The notes: generated from the sequence alone by a model not told the origin. 33,874 bases of DNA from Bacillota bacterium (GCA_023391005.1 JAEWBS010000093.1:1-33874), one strand, 5' to 3'. Positions 1 through 8,575 are shown, numbered from the stretch's first letter. Program-made: numbers and translations.

Positions 1-2
1 TA

Positions 3-305
3 TACCGCATGTTTAGAATCGTTTATTCTGCCGACGGTAAAAATCCGCAGGCTTTTTTTTCGGTGCCAAAGCCACTGGCTTCAGGCTACGCCGACGCCGC
101 CATGCGTATGCTGGAGAGCAACGCCGAGACCATTGTCTCAGGCGAGCTCAAGCAGCTCCCGGGCCTTGGCGACATCGAGGAGATTATTCCGGTGCCGATA
201 ACCACCCAGTCCCTCAACGAGAGCTATCCGCTGTTCGCCGCTTCGCTGTTTAACCTGATCAAAAACGCCGAAGAGCAGCTGCCCGGTGAAAAATCTGATA
301 AATAA
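3..305 (+). CDS. Hypothetical protein, probably 5'-truncated by the window edge
   Basis: The reading frame is open to the left edge. The first ATG is at 9, but the few bases before it show no ribosome site, so the visible 98 residues are probably the C-terminal part of a longer protein. The visible part is acidic near its end and has no signal peptide, membrane segment or motif that I recognise. It contains a Gly-Leu-Gly-Asp stretch and a Pro-rich segment (IIPVPITTQSL). It ends about 210 bases before the bidirectional terminator at 517-555. I do not recognise the family. Confidence 0.5.
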   Translation, partial: YRMFRIVYSADGKNPQAFFSVPKPLASGYADAAMRMLESNAETIVSGELKQLPGLGDIEEIIPVPITTQSLNESYPLFAASLFNLIKNAEEQLPGEKSDK

Positions 306-516
306 CCCCACCGGCGTAAGGGCCATCTTTTGATGATTATATCCTACCCACAAGCGAATGGGATAATCTGCGCCGCCTAGGCCGTTGCCGCGTTTTAGCG
401 GCGCGCCGTTGCGTGCGTCTCCCGGTATAGCCGTCTTGCGGCTATTATACCACAAAGCAGGCTGTAATTTCCATACCGCTGTTAAAATGCTGCCGACGCC
501 GGTATCCGACAGGTCT

Positions 517-558
517 AAAAACCGCTGCAAAACAGCTTTGTTTGCAGCGGTTTTTGTG
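517..558. terminator. Bidirectional intrinsic terminator
   Basis: A perfect 15-bp inverted repeat has arms AAAAACCGCTGCAAA (517-531) and its complement (541-555), with a 9-base loop. T5 follows on the plus strand and, by symmetry, on the minus strand. It lies between the plus-strand gene ending at 305 and the minus-strand gene ending at 626, so it probably serves both. The 306-516 stretch before it holds only a small hairpin (ATAGCCG/CGGCTAT, about 427-445) and no convincing gene. Confidence 0.85.
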
Positions 559-625
559 TTGTGACCCGACTTCATATCCTGCAGAAACCCCAACATTTTT
601 ATGATTTTACTATCGGGTATCCGTA

Positions 626-793
626 TTAAAGCGGGCTCTGGCTCTTCTGGATATTCTCGGCGACGCGTTGGATTTCGTCAAGGGTGCTAAACGGAACCGA
701 TGACTGCATAATATTTTCCTGAACAAAGGGCGGCAGGCCGTCGAAATACGATTTCACCTGCTCATTTTTCATCCATTCGGGCTTATTGTCCAT
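626..793 (-). CDS. Small conserved-looking protein, 55 aa
   Basis: The start is the ATG at 793 rather than the upstream start at 847, because AAGGAGTG lies about nine bases before it on the minus strand. The 55-residue product begins MDNKPEWMKNEQVKSYF and is soluble. It looks helical and amphipathic, with no Cys cluster, signal peptide or TM segment. It stands alone, divergent from recA, and shares the terminator at 517-558. The clear ribosome site and coding-like composition argue that it is real. I cannot assign a function. Confidence 0.65.
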   Translation of the reverse strand: MDNKPEWMKNEQVKSYFDGLPPFVQENIMQSSVPFSTLDEIQRVAENIQKSQSPL

Positions 794-925
794 AACTGGC
801 ACACTCCTTCGCTTATGATTGTCTTTATTTTGTACCAAACACTTCAAATAATTCTCAATCGCCCGAAAAAGTATACGCTACCCAGTTATAGCGGCTGGTA
901 AAGACCGAATGGCGGCAATATATAC

Positions 926-939
926 CGAACGTTTGTTCT
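926..939. promoter_or_regulatory. LexA (SOS) box upstream of recA
   Basis: The sequence CGAACGTTTGTTCT matches the Firmicute LexA/DinR operator GAAC-N4-GTTC (GAAC at 927-930, GTTC at 935-938). It lies about 20 bases upstream of the recA -35 hexamer. By family knowledge LexA bound here represses recA until DNA damage. Confidence 0.85.
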
Positions 940-957
940 AAATTTTGCCCAAATCGG

Positions 958-986
958 TTGCTTTTCTTTTTGTGATGCGGTATAAT
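958..986 (+). promoter_or_regulatory. recA promoter
   Basis: TTGCTT (958-963) is a -35 element. A 17-base spacer separates it from a perfect TATAAT (-10) at 981-986. The predicted transcript begins near 993 and reaches recA at 1048 after a short leader with GGAGG about eight bases before the ATG. Confidence 0.8.
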
Positions 987-1047
987 ATTTTAAATGTAAA
1001 CGATTGCGGCTGTAGCCGGTATCTATAAACGGACGGAGGATATTAAA

Positions 1048-2136
1048 ATGGCTGACGACAAGCACGGTGCACTTGAAACCGCACTAAGCCAGATTGAAAA
1101 GAAGTTTGGCAAGGGCGCGGTGATGAAGCTCGGGCAGCATAGCGCCCTGAATGTGGATGCGATTCCCACCGGCTCAATCGCGCTGGATTATGCGCTGGGT
1201 ATCGGTGGTGTTCCTAAGGGGCGCATCGTCGAAATCTACGGGCCGGAATCCTCCGGTAAGACCACCGTCGCGCTGCACATTGTCGCTGAGGCACAGCGCC
1301 TTGGCGGCGATGCTGTGTTCATCGACGTTGAACACGCGCTCGACCCGGTCTACGCGCAAGCGCTCGGCGTCGATATCGATTCGCTGCTCGTCTCGCAGCC
1401 TGACACCGGCGAACAAGCGCTCGAAATCTGTGAGGCGCTCGTGCGTTCAGGCGCCATTGACGTTGTCGTCATCGACTCGGTGGCCGCAATGGTCACCAAG
1501 GCTGAAATTGAGGGCGAGATGGGTGACTCCCACGTCGGCCTTCAGGCGCGTCTCATGAGTCAGGCGCTGCGCAAGCTCACAGGTGCCATTTCAAAATCCA
1601 ACTGCATCGCCATCTTTATTAACCAGCTGCGCGAGAAAATCGGCGTCATGTACGGCAACCCCGAGACGACGCCGGGCGGACGCGCGCTCAAGTTTTATTC
1701 CTCGGTGCGTTTAGACGTTCGCCGTATCGAGCAGATTAAGCAAGGCAGTGAAATTTTGGGCAACCGCACCCGCGTCAAGGTTGTTAAAAATAAGGTTGCA
1801 CCGCCCTTTAAAGAGGCGGAGTTTGACATTATGTACGGCAAGGGCATCTCGAAGGAAGGCGAAATTCTCGACCTCGCGGTCAAGCTTGGCGTCATTCAAA
1901 AAAGCGGCTCGTGGTTTTCTTATAACGACACCCGCTTGGGACAGGGCCGCGACAATGTCAAGGAATATTTTAAGAGCAACCCCGAGCTGTTAGACGAAAT
2001 TGCACTCAAGGTGCGTGAGGGCATCAGCACAACCGGCGTTGAGAAGACCAAGCCTGCCGCCAAGGCCCCACGTGCTGCCGCCAAGGGCTCGGCCGACATC
2101 GACGTCGAGGTCGATTCGGGAAGCGATAACGAATGA
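1048..2136 (+). CDS. recA: Recombinase RecA
   Basis: This is the DNA-dependent ATPase that forms filaments on single-stranded DNA, drives homologous strand exchange and triggers LexA self-cleavage. The 362 residues are full length. Walker A GPESSGKTT is at residues 65-73, followed by the Walker B region VVVIDSVAAM, the L1 loop (EGEMGDSHVGLQARLMSQALRK, split around the loop) and the L2-proximal NQLREKIGVMYGNPETTPGG. The C-terminal tail is acidic after an Ala/Lys-rich linker, as usual. GGAGG precedes the ATG. A LexA box and a sigma-A promoter lie upstream. The stop overlaps the recX start by four bases (ATGA), so the two are translationally coupled. Confidence 0.98.
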   Translation: MADDKHGALETALSQIEKKFGKGAVMKLGQHSALNVDAIPTGSIALDYALGIGGVPKGRIVEIYGPESSGKTTVALHIVAEAQRLGGDAVFIDVEHALDPVYAQALGVDIDSLLVSQPDTGEQALEICEALVRSGAIDVVVIDSVAAMVTKAEIEGEMGDSHVGLQARLMSQALRKLTGAISKSNCIAIFINQLREKIGVMYGNPETTPGGRALKFYSSVRLDVRRIEQIKQGSEILGNRTRVKVVKNKVAPPFKEAEFDIMYGKGISKEGEILDLAVKLGVIQKSGSWFSYNDTRLGQGRDNVKEYFKSNPELLDEIALKVREGISTTGVEKTKPAAKAPRAAAKGSADIDVEVDSGSDNE

Positions 2137-2756
2137 TTATCACCGACGCGCGGCAGACCAAGCGCGGCAGAATCTCGGTGTACGCTGACGGCGAATTTCT
2201 GTTCGCAATAGAGGCAGAGAGCTGGCGGCTGTCGGGTCTTAACGTCGGGGATACGGCGGAGGAAGAACAGTTAAACGCCCTGCTGCACCAAAGCCGCGCA
2301 CAGGAGGCCAAACGTCGCGCCCTGAATATGCTGTCGGCCAAAAGCTATACGGCCAAAACCCTCACCCGCCGTCTGGCCGAAAAAACCGACGGCGAGGCGG
2401 CGCAAGCGGCAGTTTCTCGTATGGAAGAGCTCGGGCTTATCGACGACGCGGATTATGCGCTGCGCTGCGCGCGCGATCTGTTCCATCTGCGGGGCTTTGC
2501 GCCTCGACGTATCCGCCATGAGCTGCAAAAGCGCGGCATCTCATCTGAACTGTGCGCGCTGGCGCTTGAGGAACTGGAACCCGACTGCGGCGACCTCTCA
2601 GAGCGCGCCGCAGATTTGTTGCGCGCACGCTTCGGTGCGCTGAAAAGCGATGCCGACCTTCGACGCGCGGCAATGCTGCTCGAGCGCTGCGGCTACGCCT
2701 ATGCCGACATTCAAAGCGCGCTGCGCGCCGTCTCTGAGGCGGAATTGGAAGATTAA
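2133..2756 (+). CDS. recX: Regulatory protein RecX
   Basis: RecX binds RecA and its filaments and usually limits RecA activity. The 207-residue protein is within the family size. It shows the tandem three-helix architecture, with the typical signature of a small residue-rich helix followed by basic SYTAKTLTRRLAEK and RHELQKRGIS segments. The start overlaps the recA stop by four bases, matching the common recA-recX operon. No separate promoter is visible. The function rests on family resemblance plus the position directly after recA. Confidence 0.92.
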   Translation: MIITDARQTKRGRISVYADGEFLFAIEAESWRLSGLNVGDTAEEEQLNALLHQSRAQEAKRRALNMLSAKSYTAKTLTRRLAEKTDGEAAQAAVSRMEELGLIDDADYALRCARDLFHLRGFAPRRIRHELQKRGISSELCALALEELEPDCGDLSERAADLLRARFGALKSDADLRRAAMLLERCGYAYADIQSALRAVSEAELED

Positions 2757-2987
2757 GCGCCGTCGTTGGGCCCAAGCTATAGGAATATCATGATCACGCT
2801 ATTTCGCGGTATTGGCGGGCTCTGCTTTGATTTTTTAGCGTAAAACGCGCTGCGCGTTGCAGACCTGCTCAACAGGTTTAGGCGGCTCAAGTGTCAGTTC
2901 AAGCACCCAAGCCATCGATTTAACCGTCATTCACCGCCTATCCAAAGGCGTTATTTAATACATCCCCGAAAGGAACCGAACTATTTT

Positions 2988-4316
2988 ATGACTTATAAGG
3001 TTGGAATGATCTCGCTCGGCTGCTCTAAAAATCAAGTGGACGCCGAACATATGCTGGCTGAACTCTCGGAGAACGGCTTTGTCCTGTGCAACGAGCCGGA
3101 GGAGTGTGATGCCATCATTGTTAACACCTGCGGCTTTATCGAGGATGCCAAGCGCGAATCGATCGAGAGCATCTTTGAGGCCGCCCAGCAGCGCCAAAAT
3201 AAGCTCAAGGCGCTGGCCGTCACCGGCTGTCTCGCCGAACGCTACCAGCAGGAATTCGCCGCCGAAATTCCCGAGGCGGATGTCATTCTCGGCATGGGCG
3301 CAATGGGCAATATCGCTCAGGCGTTGCGCCACGCGCTGGAGCGGGGCGAGCGCGTCGTTGAATTCGGCGACAAGGCGGCGTTGCCGCTTGAGGGCAAGCG
3401 CATTCTCGCTAACGCGCCCTATTTTGCCTATCTAAAGGTGGCCGAGGGCTGCGACAACCGCTGCGCCTTTTGCGCCATTCCCGATATTCGCGGGCATTTC
3501 CGCAGCCGCAAAATGGAGGACATCATCGAGGAAGCGAAGATGCTGGCCGAGCAGGGCGTCGTCGAGCTAAATGTCGTCGCGCAGGACACGACCCGCTACG
3601 GACAGGACCTCTACGGCAAACTGATGCTGCCCGAGCTGCTGCGCGCGCTGTGTCAGATCGAGAAGCTGCACTGGGTTCGTGTGCTCTACTGCTACCCCGA
3701 CCGCACGACCGACGAATTGATCGACGTGATCGCGGATGAACCGAAGATTGTCAAATATATCGACCTGCCGTTGCAGCACAGCAGCGACACGGTGCTGCGC
3801 CGTATGCGCCGCCGGGGCGATTTCAGCCTCATAGAGGGCCTGCTTAATAAGCTGCGCGACCGCATTCCCGGCGTGGTGGTTCGCACCACGATGATCGCGG
3901 GGCTTCCCGGCGAAACCGAAGAGGAGTTTGAGCACCTATGTAACTTTGTGCGCGATCAGGCCTTTGAGCGCCTCGGCTGCTTTGCCTATTCGCAGGAGGA
4001 TGAAACCCCTGCCGGCGTGATGCCCGACCAGATTGACCCCGAGCTGCGCCGCCGCCGCGCCGACACGATTATGGAAATTCAGATGGGCATCGCCAACGAG
4101 ATTGCCCACGCCAGCGAGGGCCGTGTGCTCGAGGTGCTGTGTGAAGGCTGGGACGACGAGGCGAATTGCTATGTCGGCCGCAGCTATATGGACGCCCCCG
4201 ACATCGATACCAAGGTGTATTTTGTCGGCGCACAAGGAATTGCGCCGGGCCAGTTTATCATGGTTGAGATCACCGGCGCCGACGGCTATGATCTAACCGG
4301 AGAGCAGGTGGATTGA
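2988..4316 (+). CDS. rimO: Ribosomal protein S12 methylthiotransferase RimO
   Basis: This radical-SAM enzyme adds a methylthio group to a conserved aspartate of ribosomal protein S12. The N-terminal UPF0004 domain has the three Cys for the auxiliary cluster (C12 in SLGCSKNQVD, C48 in NTCGF, C81 in TGCL). The radical-SAM CxxxCxxC is C155/C159/C162 (EGCDNRCAFCAIP). A C-terminal TRAM-like domain ends the 442-residue protein. The S(L)GCSKNxVD start and IRGxxRSR-type motif favour RimO over the tRNA enzyme MiaB. AAAGGAA precedes the ATG by about 11 bases. The gene ends one base before pgsA, so they are co-transcribed. The 231 bases between recX and rimO hold small hairpins but no clear terminator. 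Confidence 0.94.
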   Translation: MTYKVGMISLGCSKNQVDAEHMLAELSENGFVLCNEPEECDAIIVNTCGFIEDAKRESIESIFEAAQQRQNKLKALAVTGCLAERYQQEFAAEIPEADVILGMGAMGNIAQALRHALERGERVVEFGDKAALPLEGKRILANAPYFAYLKVAEGCDNRCAFCAIPDIRGHFRSRKMEDIIEEAKMLAEQGVVELNVVAQDTTRYGQDLYGKLMLPELLRALCQIEKLHWVRVLYCYPDRTTDELIDVIADEPKIVKYIDLPLQHSSDTVLRRMRRRGDFSLIEGLLNKLRDRIPGVVVRTTMIAGLPGETEEEFEHLCNFVRDQAFERLGCFAYSQEDETPAGVMPDQIDPELRRRRADTIMEIQMGIANEIAHASEGRVLEVLCEGWDDEANCYVGRSYMDAPDIDTKVYFVGAQGIAPGQFIMVEITGADGYDLTGEQVD

Positions 4317-4317
4317 C

Positions 4318-4893
4318 ATGAACCTCCCGAATAAGCTGACGCTGCTGCGCATTATCCTTGTGCCGTTCTTTGTATTTTTTCTCATGGCAGGGCACTCAAG
4401 CGCGTTTGGCTTGCTGGCGTTGCTCATCTTTGCGGTTGCCAGCCTGACCGATCTGCTCGACGGCAAAATCGCGCGCAGCCGTGGGCTGGTCACCACGTTT
4501 GGTAAGCTGATGGATCCGCTGGCCGACAAAATTCTCGTCATGAGCGCGATGATCTGCTTTGTCGCCTTAAAGCTTGCCCCTGCGTGGGCGGTTATTGTAA
4601 TTCTCACACGCGAATTTTTGGTCACCTCGCTACGGCTCATTGCGGCCGGAGAAGGGCTGGTCATTGCCGCTGACAATTGGGGCAAAATCAAAACGGTCAC
4701 GCAGATGATCTGGATTATCTGGGTTCTGCTCTGGCTGTGGCTGGCGTCTTCCCCGCTGGCGCTGCCCGCCGGGTTTGACGCGCTGGGGCGCGGTGTGGCG
4801 ACAGTATTGATGGCCGCCTCGGTATTTTTCACTCTGCTTTCGGGGTTTAATTATGTCTGGAAGAACCGTGCGCTGCTGTTTAGCGATATGTGA
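4318..4893 (+). CDS. pgsA: CDP-diacylglycerol--glycerol-3-phosphate 3-phosphatidyltransferase
   Basis: This membrane enzyme makes phosphatidylglycerophosphate from CDP-diacylglycerol and glycerol-3-phosphate, the committed step to phosphatidylglycerol. The complete CDP-alcohol phosphatidyltransferase signature DG-x2-AR-x8-G-x3-D-x3-D is visible, preceded by D-x2, between about residues 41 and 67 (DLLDGKIARS to DPLADK). The 191-residue length and several hydrophobic helices fit the family. The ATG follows the rimO stop after one base, so translation is coupled. rimO-pgsA is a common Firmicute gene pair near recA. Confidence 0.95.
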   Translation: MNLPNKLTLLRIILVPFFVFFLMAGHSSAFGLLALLIFAVASLTDLLDGKIARSRGLVTTFGKLMDPLADKILVMSAMICFVALKLAPAWAVIVILTREFLVTSLRLIAAGEGLVIAADNWGKIKTVTQMIWIIWVLLWLWLASSPLALPAGFDALGRGVATVLMAASVFFTLLSGFNYVWKNRALLFSDM

Positions 4894-5102
4894 ATAGGCT
4901 TATCCCGCTTTAATAGGGTTAACTCTTTGATCAATCTTTTCCGCAGTCGGTTAAGTTAGCAAAAAATTAGCAACAACTTTAATTTGCACCGCTTTTTCGT
5001 TCCACGCAGTTTAACAAACTGATGATCGCCGCTAAAAAAGCGCCTAGATTAACGCACAAATTTTATCTGGGCGCGAAGAGTGTGCTGACGCCCACCGGTG
5101 AG

Positions 5103-5196
5103 GACGACGCAGGTTGTAAAATTGACTTTTGACCACATTCTTAATAAAAATGATGATATTTTTTATTAAGAACAACCCGCGTTGTCGGTTTTTTTT
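5103..5196 (+). ncRNA. Nested long inverted repeat with T-run (terminator or small structured RNA)
   Basis: The outer arms 5103-5117 and 5172-5186 pair over 15 positions with one G-U and one A-C mismatch. An inner perfect 13-bp stem pairs 5138-5150 with 5160-5172 around a 9-base loop. T8 follows at 5189-5196, so the unit reads as a large intrinsic terminator on the plus strand, possibly ending the pgsA message or a small RNA. No good promoter is visible just upstream. The rest of the 4894-5102 gap holds only short hairpins (for example GGGCG/CGCCC at 5069-5093) and no gene. Confidence 0.5.
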
Positions 5197-5309
5197 CACC
5201 TTTTAAACGAAAACAGGTCTATATAATCTCCGTTTTTCAACGCCTCTATCTTTGGTTTTGAAACGAAATATATATGATACCGCTTTTCAATAGTATCTTC
5301 GCATAAAGC

Positions 5310-5348
5310 GGGCTGCGCGGCATTTTGTACCGCGCAGCCCATTTTTTA
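5310..5348. terminator. Intrinsic terminator between convergent genes
   Basis: A perfect 11-bp stem, GGGCTGCGCGG (5310-5320) with CCGCGCAGCCC (5330-5340), has a 9-base loop and is followed by ATTTTTTATT on the plus strand. It lies 17 bases after the stop codon of the minus-strand patatin gene and probably also ends that message, although the minus side has only a weak T-run. Confidence 0.8.
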
Positions 5349-5357
5349 TTATTCCGC

Positions 5358-6653
5358 CTAACCGTGTTTAAGCAGTAGCGCCAAATACGTCGCCGCGGCA
5401 TATTCGCGCGGCAGCAGCCCCGCCAGAATGCGCACCGCTTCGCCGTCCTTTGTCTCTCGCAGCATGAGCTGCGTGATTGACGCCGACATGCTGCGCGGCT
5501 CCATCGATTGCAGCGCCGCCGCGAGAATACGCTTGATATCCTCTCTCGGCTGCAATTCCAGCGTTGGGAACACCGTGGGCACCGCATGGTACAGCCGCAG
5601 CAACTGGCTGTTGAATTTTTCAAAGGTATATGGCCGCTCGGGCGAGACGCCATAAACCGCGCCCGCAATTTCCGCCGCGCGGCAGAGCTTTTCCGGCGCG
5701 TGATCCTCCCAGTTGGGCTTCATCAAAAAGTCGATGGCGGCATCTTTTTCCACCGTACTGATTCTGCGCACCATCGGGTTTTGAGCCAGCACGGCAATGC
5801 GCTCCCATAGGGTCGCGAGACCGCCGTCAAGCGCCTTGAGGTTCTTGGCCGATTCACCGTGCTCAAAGGTGTAATAATAGCCGTCGAGCTTGTGAAAAGC
5901 CTTCATCGTATCGTAATAACCTAGCCGCCGGTTGCGGGCAAAGATATTTTTATCGAACTCAAACACCGCGCCCAGATCCCAATAAGAACGGATGCGCACA
6001 ATCTCGACGCCTTGTTCGTTATCCGGCTCGCGCACAAAGCCGATACCGTCCAAATCGACCGCGACAACATGTTCAGCCCCCTGAGCGATCGCGAGATTGA
6101 TCGGCACATTATCGTAATAGCCGCCATCGATGTACCGCACCCCGTCGATCTCATACGGCGAAAAGACCGGGAAGCAGGAGGAGGAGGCCATGAGGTAACG
6201 GTAAAGCATGCCATCGGGAATCTCCTCAAGCATCGGCGTAAAGGGCCGCATCGAGGGCAGTTCGACCGTCACAAGCCCGAAGCGGGTCGACGACGCGCGC
6301 ACCTTGTCCTCATCCACCGCCTCTTTGATCAGCGCCTCAAGCGACGAGGAGTCGACGCTGCCCTGCAATAGCGCGTCGTTGACCGCGAACTTGACCATAT
6401 CCAGCGCGTTGTTAATGGTGCGGATATTAGTTTTGCGCTCCTCATGAAAGATGTTCTCATATTCGATGCTGTTCCACAGTTCGTCGGCGACCTCAAAGGT
6501 GTTCTGCACCATAAGCGCGCCGTTGATCGAGCCGATCGACGTGCCGGTGATGATGTCAAATTCCATTCCCAGCTCGCGGAAGGCTTGCCACGCCCCCATC
6601 TGATAAGAACCTTTCGCGCCGCCCCCACCGAGCGCCAACGCTTTTTTCCCCAT
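5358..6653 (-). CDS. Patatin-like phospholipase family protein
   Basis: Patatin-like proteins are Ser-Asp dyad acyl hydrolases acting on lipids. The start is the ATG at 6653, preceded by AGGGGGA. The oxyanion loop GGGGAKG is at residues 9-15, the nucleophile elbow GTSIG has Ser39, and the catalytic Asp is in DGGYYDN (D176). All key residues are present. The protein is 431 aa: the patatin domain covers about 1-290, and the remaining helical C-terminal region of about 140 residues is unassigned. There is no signal peptide, so the enzyme is probably cytosolic, as in RssA-type proteins. The DUF4438 gene lies 123 bases upstream on the same strand. The natural substrate is unknown. Confidence 0.88.
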   Translation of the reverse strand: MGKKALALGGGGAKGSYQMGAWQAFRELGMEFDIITGTSIGSINGALMVQNTFEVADELWNSIEYENIFHEERKTNIRTINNALDMVKFAVNDALLQGSVDSSSLEALIKEAVDEDKVRASSTRFGLVTVELPSMRPFTPMLEEIPDGMLYRYLMASSSCFPVFSPYEIDGVRYIDGGYYDNVPINLAIAQGAEHVVAVDLDGIGFVREPDNEQGVEIVRIRSYWDLGAVFEFDKNIFARNRRLGYYDTMKAFHKLDGYYYTFEHGESAKNLKALDGGLATLWERIAVLAQNPMVRRISTVEKDAAIDFLMKPNWEDHAPEKLCRAAEIAGAVYGVSPERPYTFEKFNSQLLRLYHAVPTVFPTLELQPREDIKRILAAALQSMEPRSMSASITQLMLRETKDGEAVRILAGLLPREYAAATYLALLLKHG

Positions 6654-6776
6654 GCAAATTCCCCCTTTTATACTGTATCCAATAGAAGGCGCGCATAGAT
6701 TTGCGCGGATTTTCGTCGTCCGGCAAGGCGGGCAACGCAGCCAGACGGTAAAAGGCCGCAAAGTTGGGTATTCATA

Positions 6777-7649
6777 TTAAAGCGCGATACCCATATAATT
6801 TGCGAGGTTGGCGCTTTTATCCAACACACCGGTGATCAGCGGTTTTTTAGCGGTCATCAGCGTTGTGATGCCCGGGCCGTGCCCCATGACGGTGCAATCG
6901 GAATGCACGACCACGCCGACCGACACCGCGCCGGTCAGGTAGCCGCGCCCGAAGGTGTTGTCGCAGTTTTGCAGCAGCACTATATCGCCGTAACAGAGCC
7001 GGTCGAGTCCGCAGCGGACAATTTCGTCCCAGTCGGCGGTCATCAGATCGTAGTCGCCGGTGTGGCCCGAGCCCATACCCTGCCCCGCGCCCATCAAATG
7101 CGCCGGGATAATGCCCGCGACCGGCACGACAAGCTGCCCGTTCGCGACCGACAGCTTCATGCGATCGAGCAGCGCCGGGTCAAGGCCGGTAAGCATAATA
7201 TCTGGAAAATCGAGCAGCGCGAGCCCCTGCCCATAGGCCTTAATCAAAATGCGGTCCTCGGGCAGCATCTTCTCCATGTCCTCGTCTGAAAACCACAGCA
7301 GCGTATGCTCGATGCCGCCGTGAAAGCCGGTAACGAATCCGGCGGCGCCCTTGGCCTCGCCCGAGACGACCTTGGCCGTATTTCCGACGCAGGTCAACAT
7401 GACGAGCGCGTCGTTTTCCTTGTCGTTGGGGTTGCTCATGCTCACCCCCGGTTCAACGTGGTCGCACACCTTGTCGAATACGCAGTCGCCCAGCTTGACG
7501 TTATAGGTAATGCCTCCGACGCTCGGCAACACGCGGCTGATGCCGTCGTGGCACAGCTTGAACACGCCGCCGCGTCCGATGGTGGGGTGATGTATTCTGC
7601 CCATGACCGACTGCATAACCAGCCGGTCGCGGTTGTCGCGCAATGTCAT
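6777..7649 (-). CDS. DUF4438 domain-containing protein
   Basis: The 290-residue protein resembles the DUF4438 family, known from Thermotoga and Clostridia and without assigned activity. Features are a Gly-rich middle (AHLMGAGQGMGSGHTGDYDLM), a conserved NPNDKEND stretch and a C-terminal GPGITTLMTAK segment. It has no TM segment or signal peptide. The ATG at 7649 is preferred over the TTG at 7655, because AGGAGGA is seven bases before the ATG and only about one base before the TTG. It is followed by the patatin-like gene on the same strand. Its divergent neighbour is a membrane protein, with a perfect palindrome between them. Confidence 0.72.
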   Translation of the reverse strand: MTLRDNRDRLVMQSVMGRIHHPTIGRGGVFKLCHDGISRVLPSVGGITYNVKLGDCVFDKVCDHVEPGVSMSNPNDKENDALVMLTCVGNTAKVVSGEAKGAAGFVTGFHGGIEHTLLWFSDEDMEKMLPEDRILIKAYGQGLALLDFPDIMLTGLDPALLDRMKLSVANGQLVVPVAGIIPAHLMGAGQGMGSGHTGDYDLMTADWDEIVRCGLDRLCYGDIVLLQNCDNTFGRGYLTGAVSVGVVVHSDCTVMGHGPGITTLMTAKKPLITGVLDKSANLANYMGIAL

Positions 7650-7763
7650 AATCAAATCCTCCTGTATTGTGGCGTAAATTCAAGGCTATATTTACTATTA
7701 TTTTACTATGCTTGTCCCAAAAAGTCACGCAAAACAGCGCATACGGCCTCTGAGCTGCCGGAA

Positions 7764-7779
7764 AGGGGGAATTCCCCCT
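7764..7779. promoter_or_regulatory. Perfect 16-bp palindrome, candidate operator
   Basis: AGGGGGAATTCCCCCT is perfectly self-complementary. It lies in the divergent region between the minus-strand DUF4438 gene and the plus-strand gene at 7857, just upstream of the latter's promoter. Its position and symmetry suggest a dimeric repressor or activator site. The cognate regulator is unknown. Confidence 0.45.
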
Positions 7780-7789
7780 ATAAATGATG

Positions 7790-7818
7790 TGGAAAATATT
7801 TGAAGTCTATGCTATGAT
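7790..7818 (+). promoter_or_regulatory. Candidate extended -10 promoter
   Basis: TATGAT (7813-7818) is preceded by TG one base upstream (TGC-TATGAT), an extended -10. TGGAAA (7790-7795) lies 17 bases upstream as a weak -35. It would drive the gene starting at 7857. Confidence 0.5.
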
Positions 7819-7856
7819 ACTAAAACAATGAGCAAAATCTGGCGGTGAAATATTTT

Positions 7857-8543
7857 ATGATAGAAAATAAAAAGAAAATTCGTACGGTGTTCTGGATTAT
7901 CGTCCTGTCCGGGTCGCTACTGCTCGGAGCTGCCGTCGGGGCGCTGGAAGTCAGCCATGGGGGCAAAAACGCCTTACTGGCTGTTTGGCTTGCCGCTGTG
8001 GCGGTGGCATCGGTCGCCATCGATCTGCTGTGGTATCGCGCATTTAACCGGCAGCTTAAATTCTTACAGCCGATTCTGTCGGAAGAGGGGGACCCCGACC
8101 GCTATATTCAGGAGATTAGCGCGCTGCTTGAGGGCAAGCGTTCACCGCAGCTGCGCGGCGTTTTACTGATAAACCTGTGCGCGGCTTATTGTGATAAAAG
8201 GGAGTACGACACGGCCAAGGCGCTGTTGTTACAGGTGAACCCCAAGAAGCTGGCACCCGTTAATAGGCTGGTCTATTGGGCCGATCTGGCATACATCCAT
8301 TTTCACCTGCAAGAGGATGCGCCGGCTTGCGCTATTTTAACGCAGCAAAAAGACGCGCTGCTCAAATTTAAAGAAAGCCCGCACCTCGGCGGACTCGTCG
8401 CGATTTTATTGATCTTTCAAAAAATTGCTGAAGGCGACAAGACCGCGGCTGGGGCGTTTTTAGCGCAGGCGCGCCCCCGATGGCAAACCGCGCGCAACGC
8501 GCACGATTTTGAATATCTCGATCAGCTTTGCCGGACGGATTGA
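7857..8543 (+). CDS. Two-TM membrane protein with helical-repeat domain
   Basis: This is a hypothetical protein of about 228 aa. A basic N-terminus (IENKKKIR) is followed by two hydrophobic helices at about residues 10-30 and 41-59. The long soluble region is rich in Ala/Leu helices and looks like TPR-type repeats (LLINLCAAYCDKREYDTAKALLLQV, about 103-127). The ATG at 7857 has GGCGGTG nine bases before it. A GTG at 7845 is also in frame but has no ribosome site. It is a single-gene unit ending at the strong terminator 8576-8610. TPR-like proteins often scaffold other proteins, but no partner is evident here. Confidence 0.65.
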   Translation: MIENKKKIRTVFWIIVLSGSLLLGAAVGALEVSHGGKNALLAVWLAAVAVASVAIDLLWYRAFNRQLKFLQPILSEEGDPDRYIQEISALLEGKRSPQLRGVLLINLCAAYCDKREYDTAKALLLQVNPKKLAPVNRLVYWADLAYIHFHLQEDAPACAILTQQKDALLKFKESPHLGGLVAILLIFQKIAEGDKTAAGAFLAQARPRWQTARNAHDFEYLDQLCRTD

Positions 8544-8575
8544 TATTAAACGAATGCGCTAAGTTGTTTTGACTT

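Noticed and set aside
138..596. 152-codon minus-strand frame
   Set aside because: It lies antisense to the gene at the left edge, runs through the bidirectional terminator and has no ribosome site.
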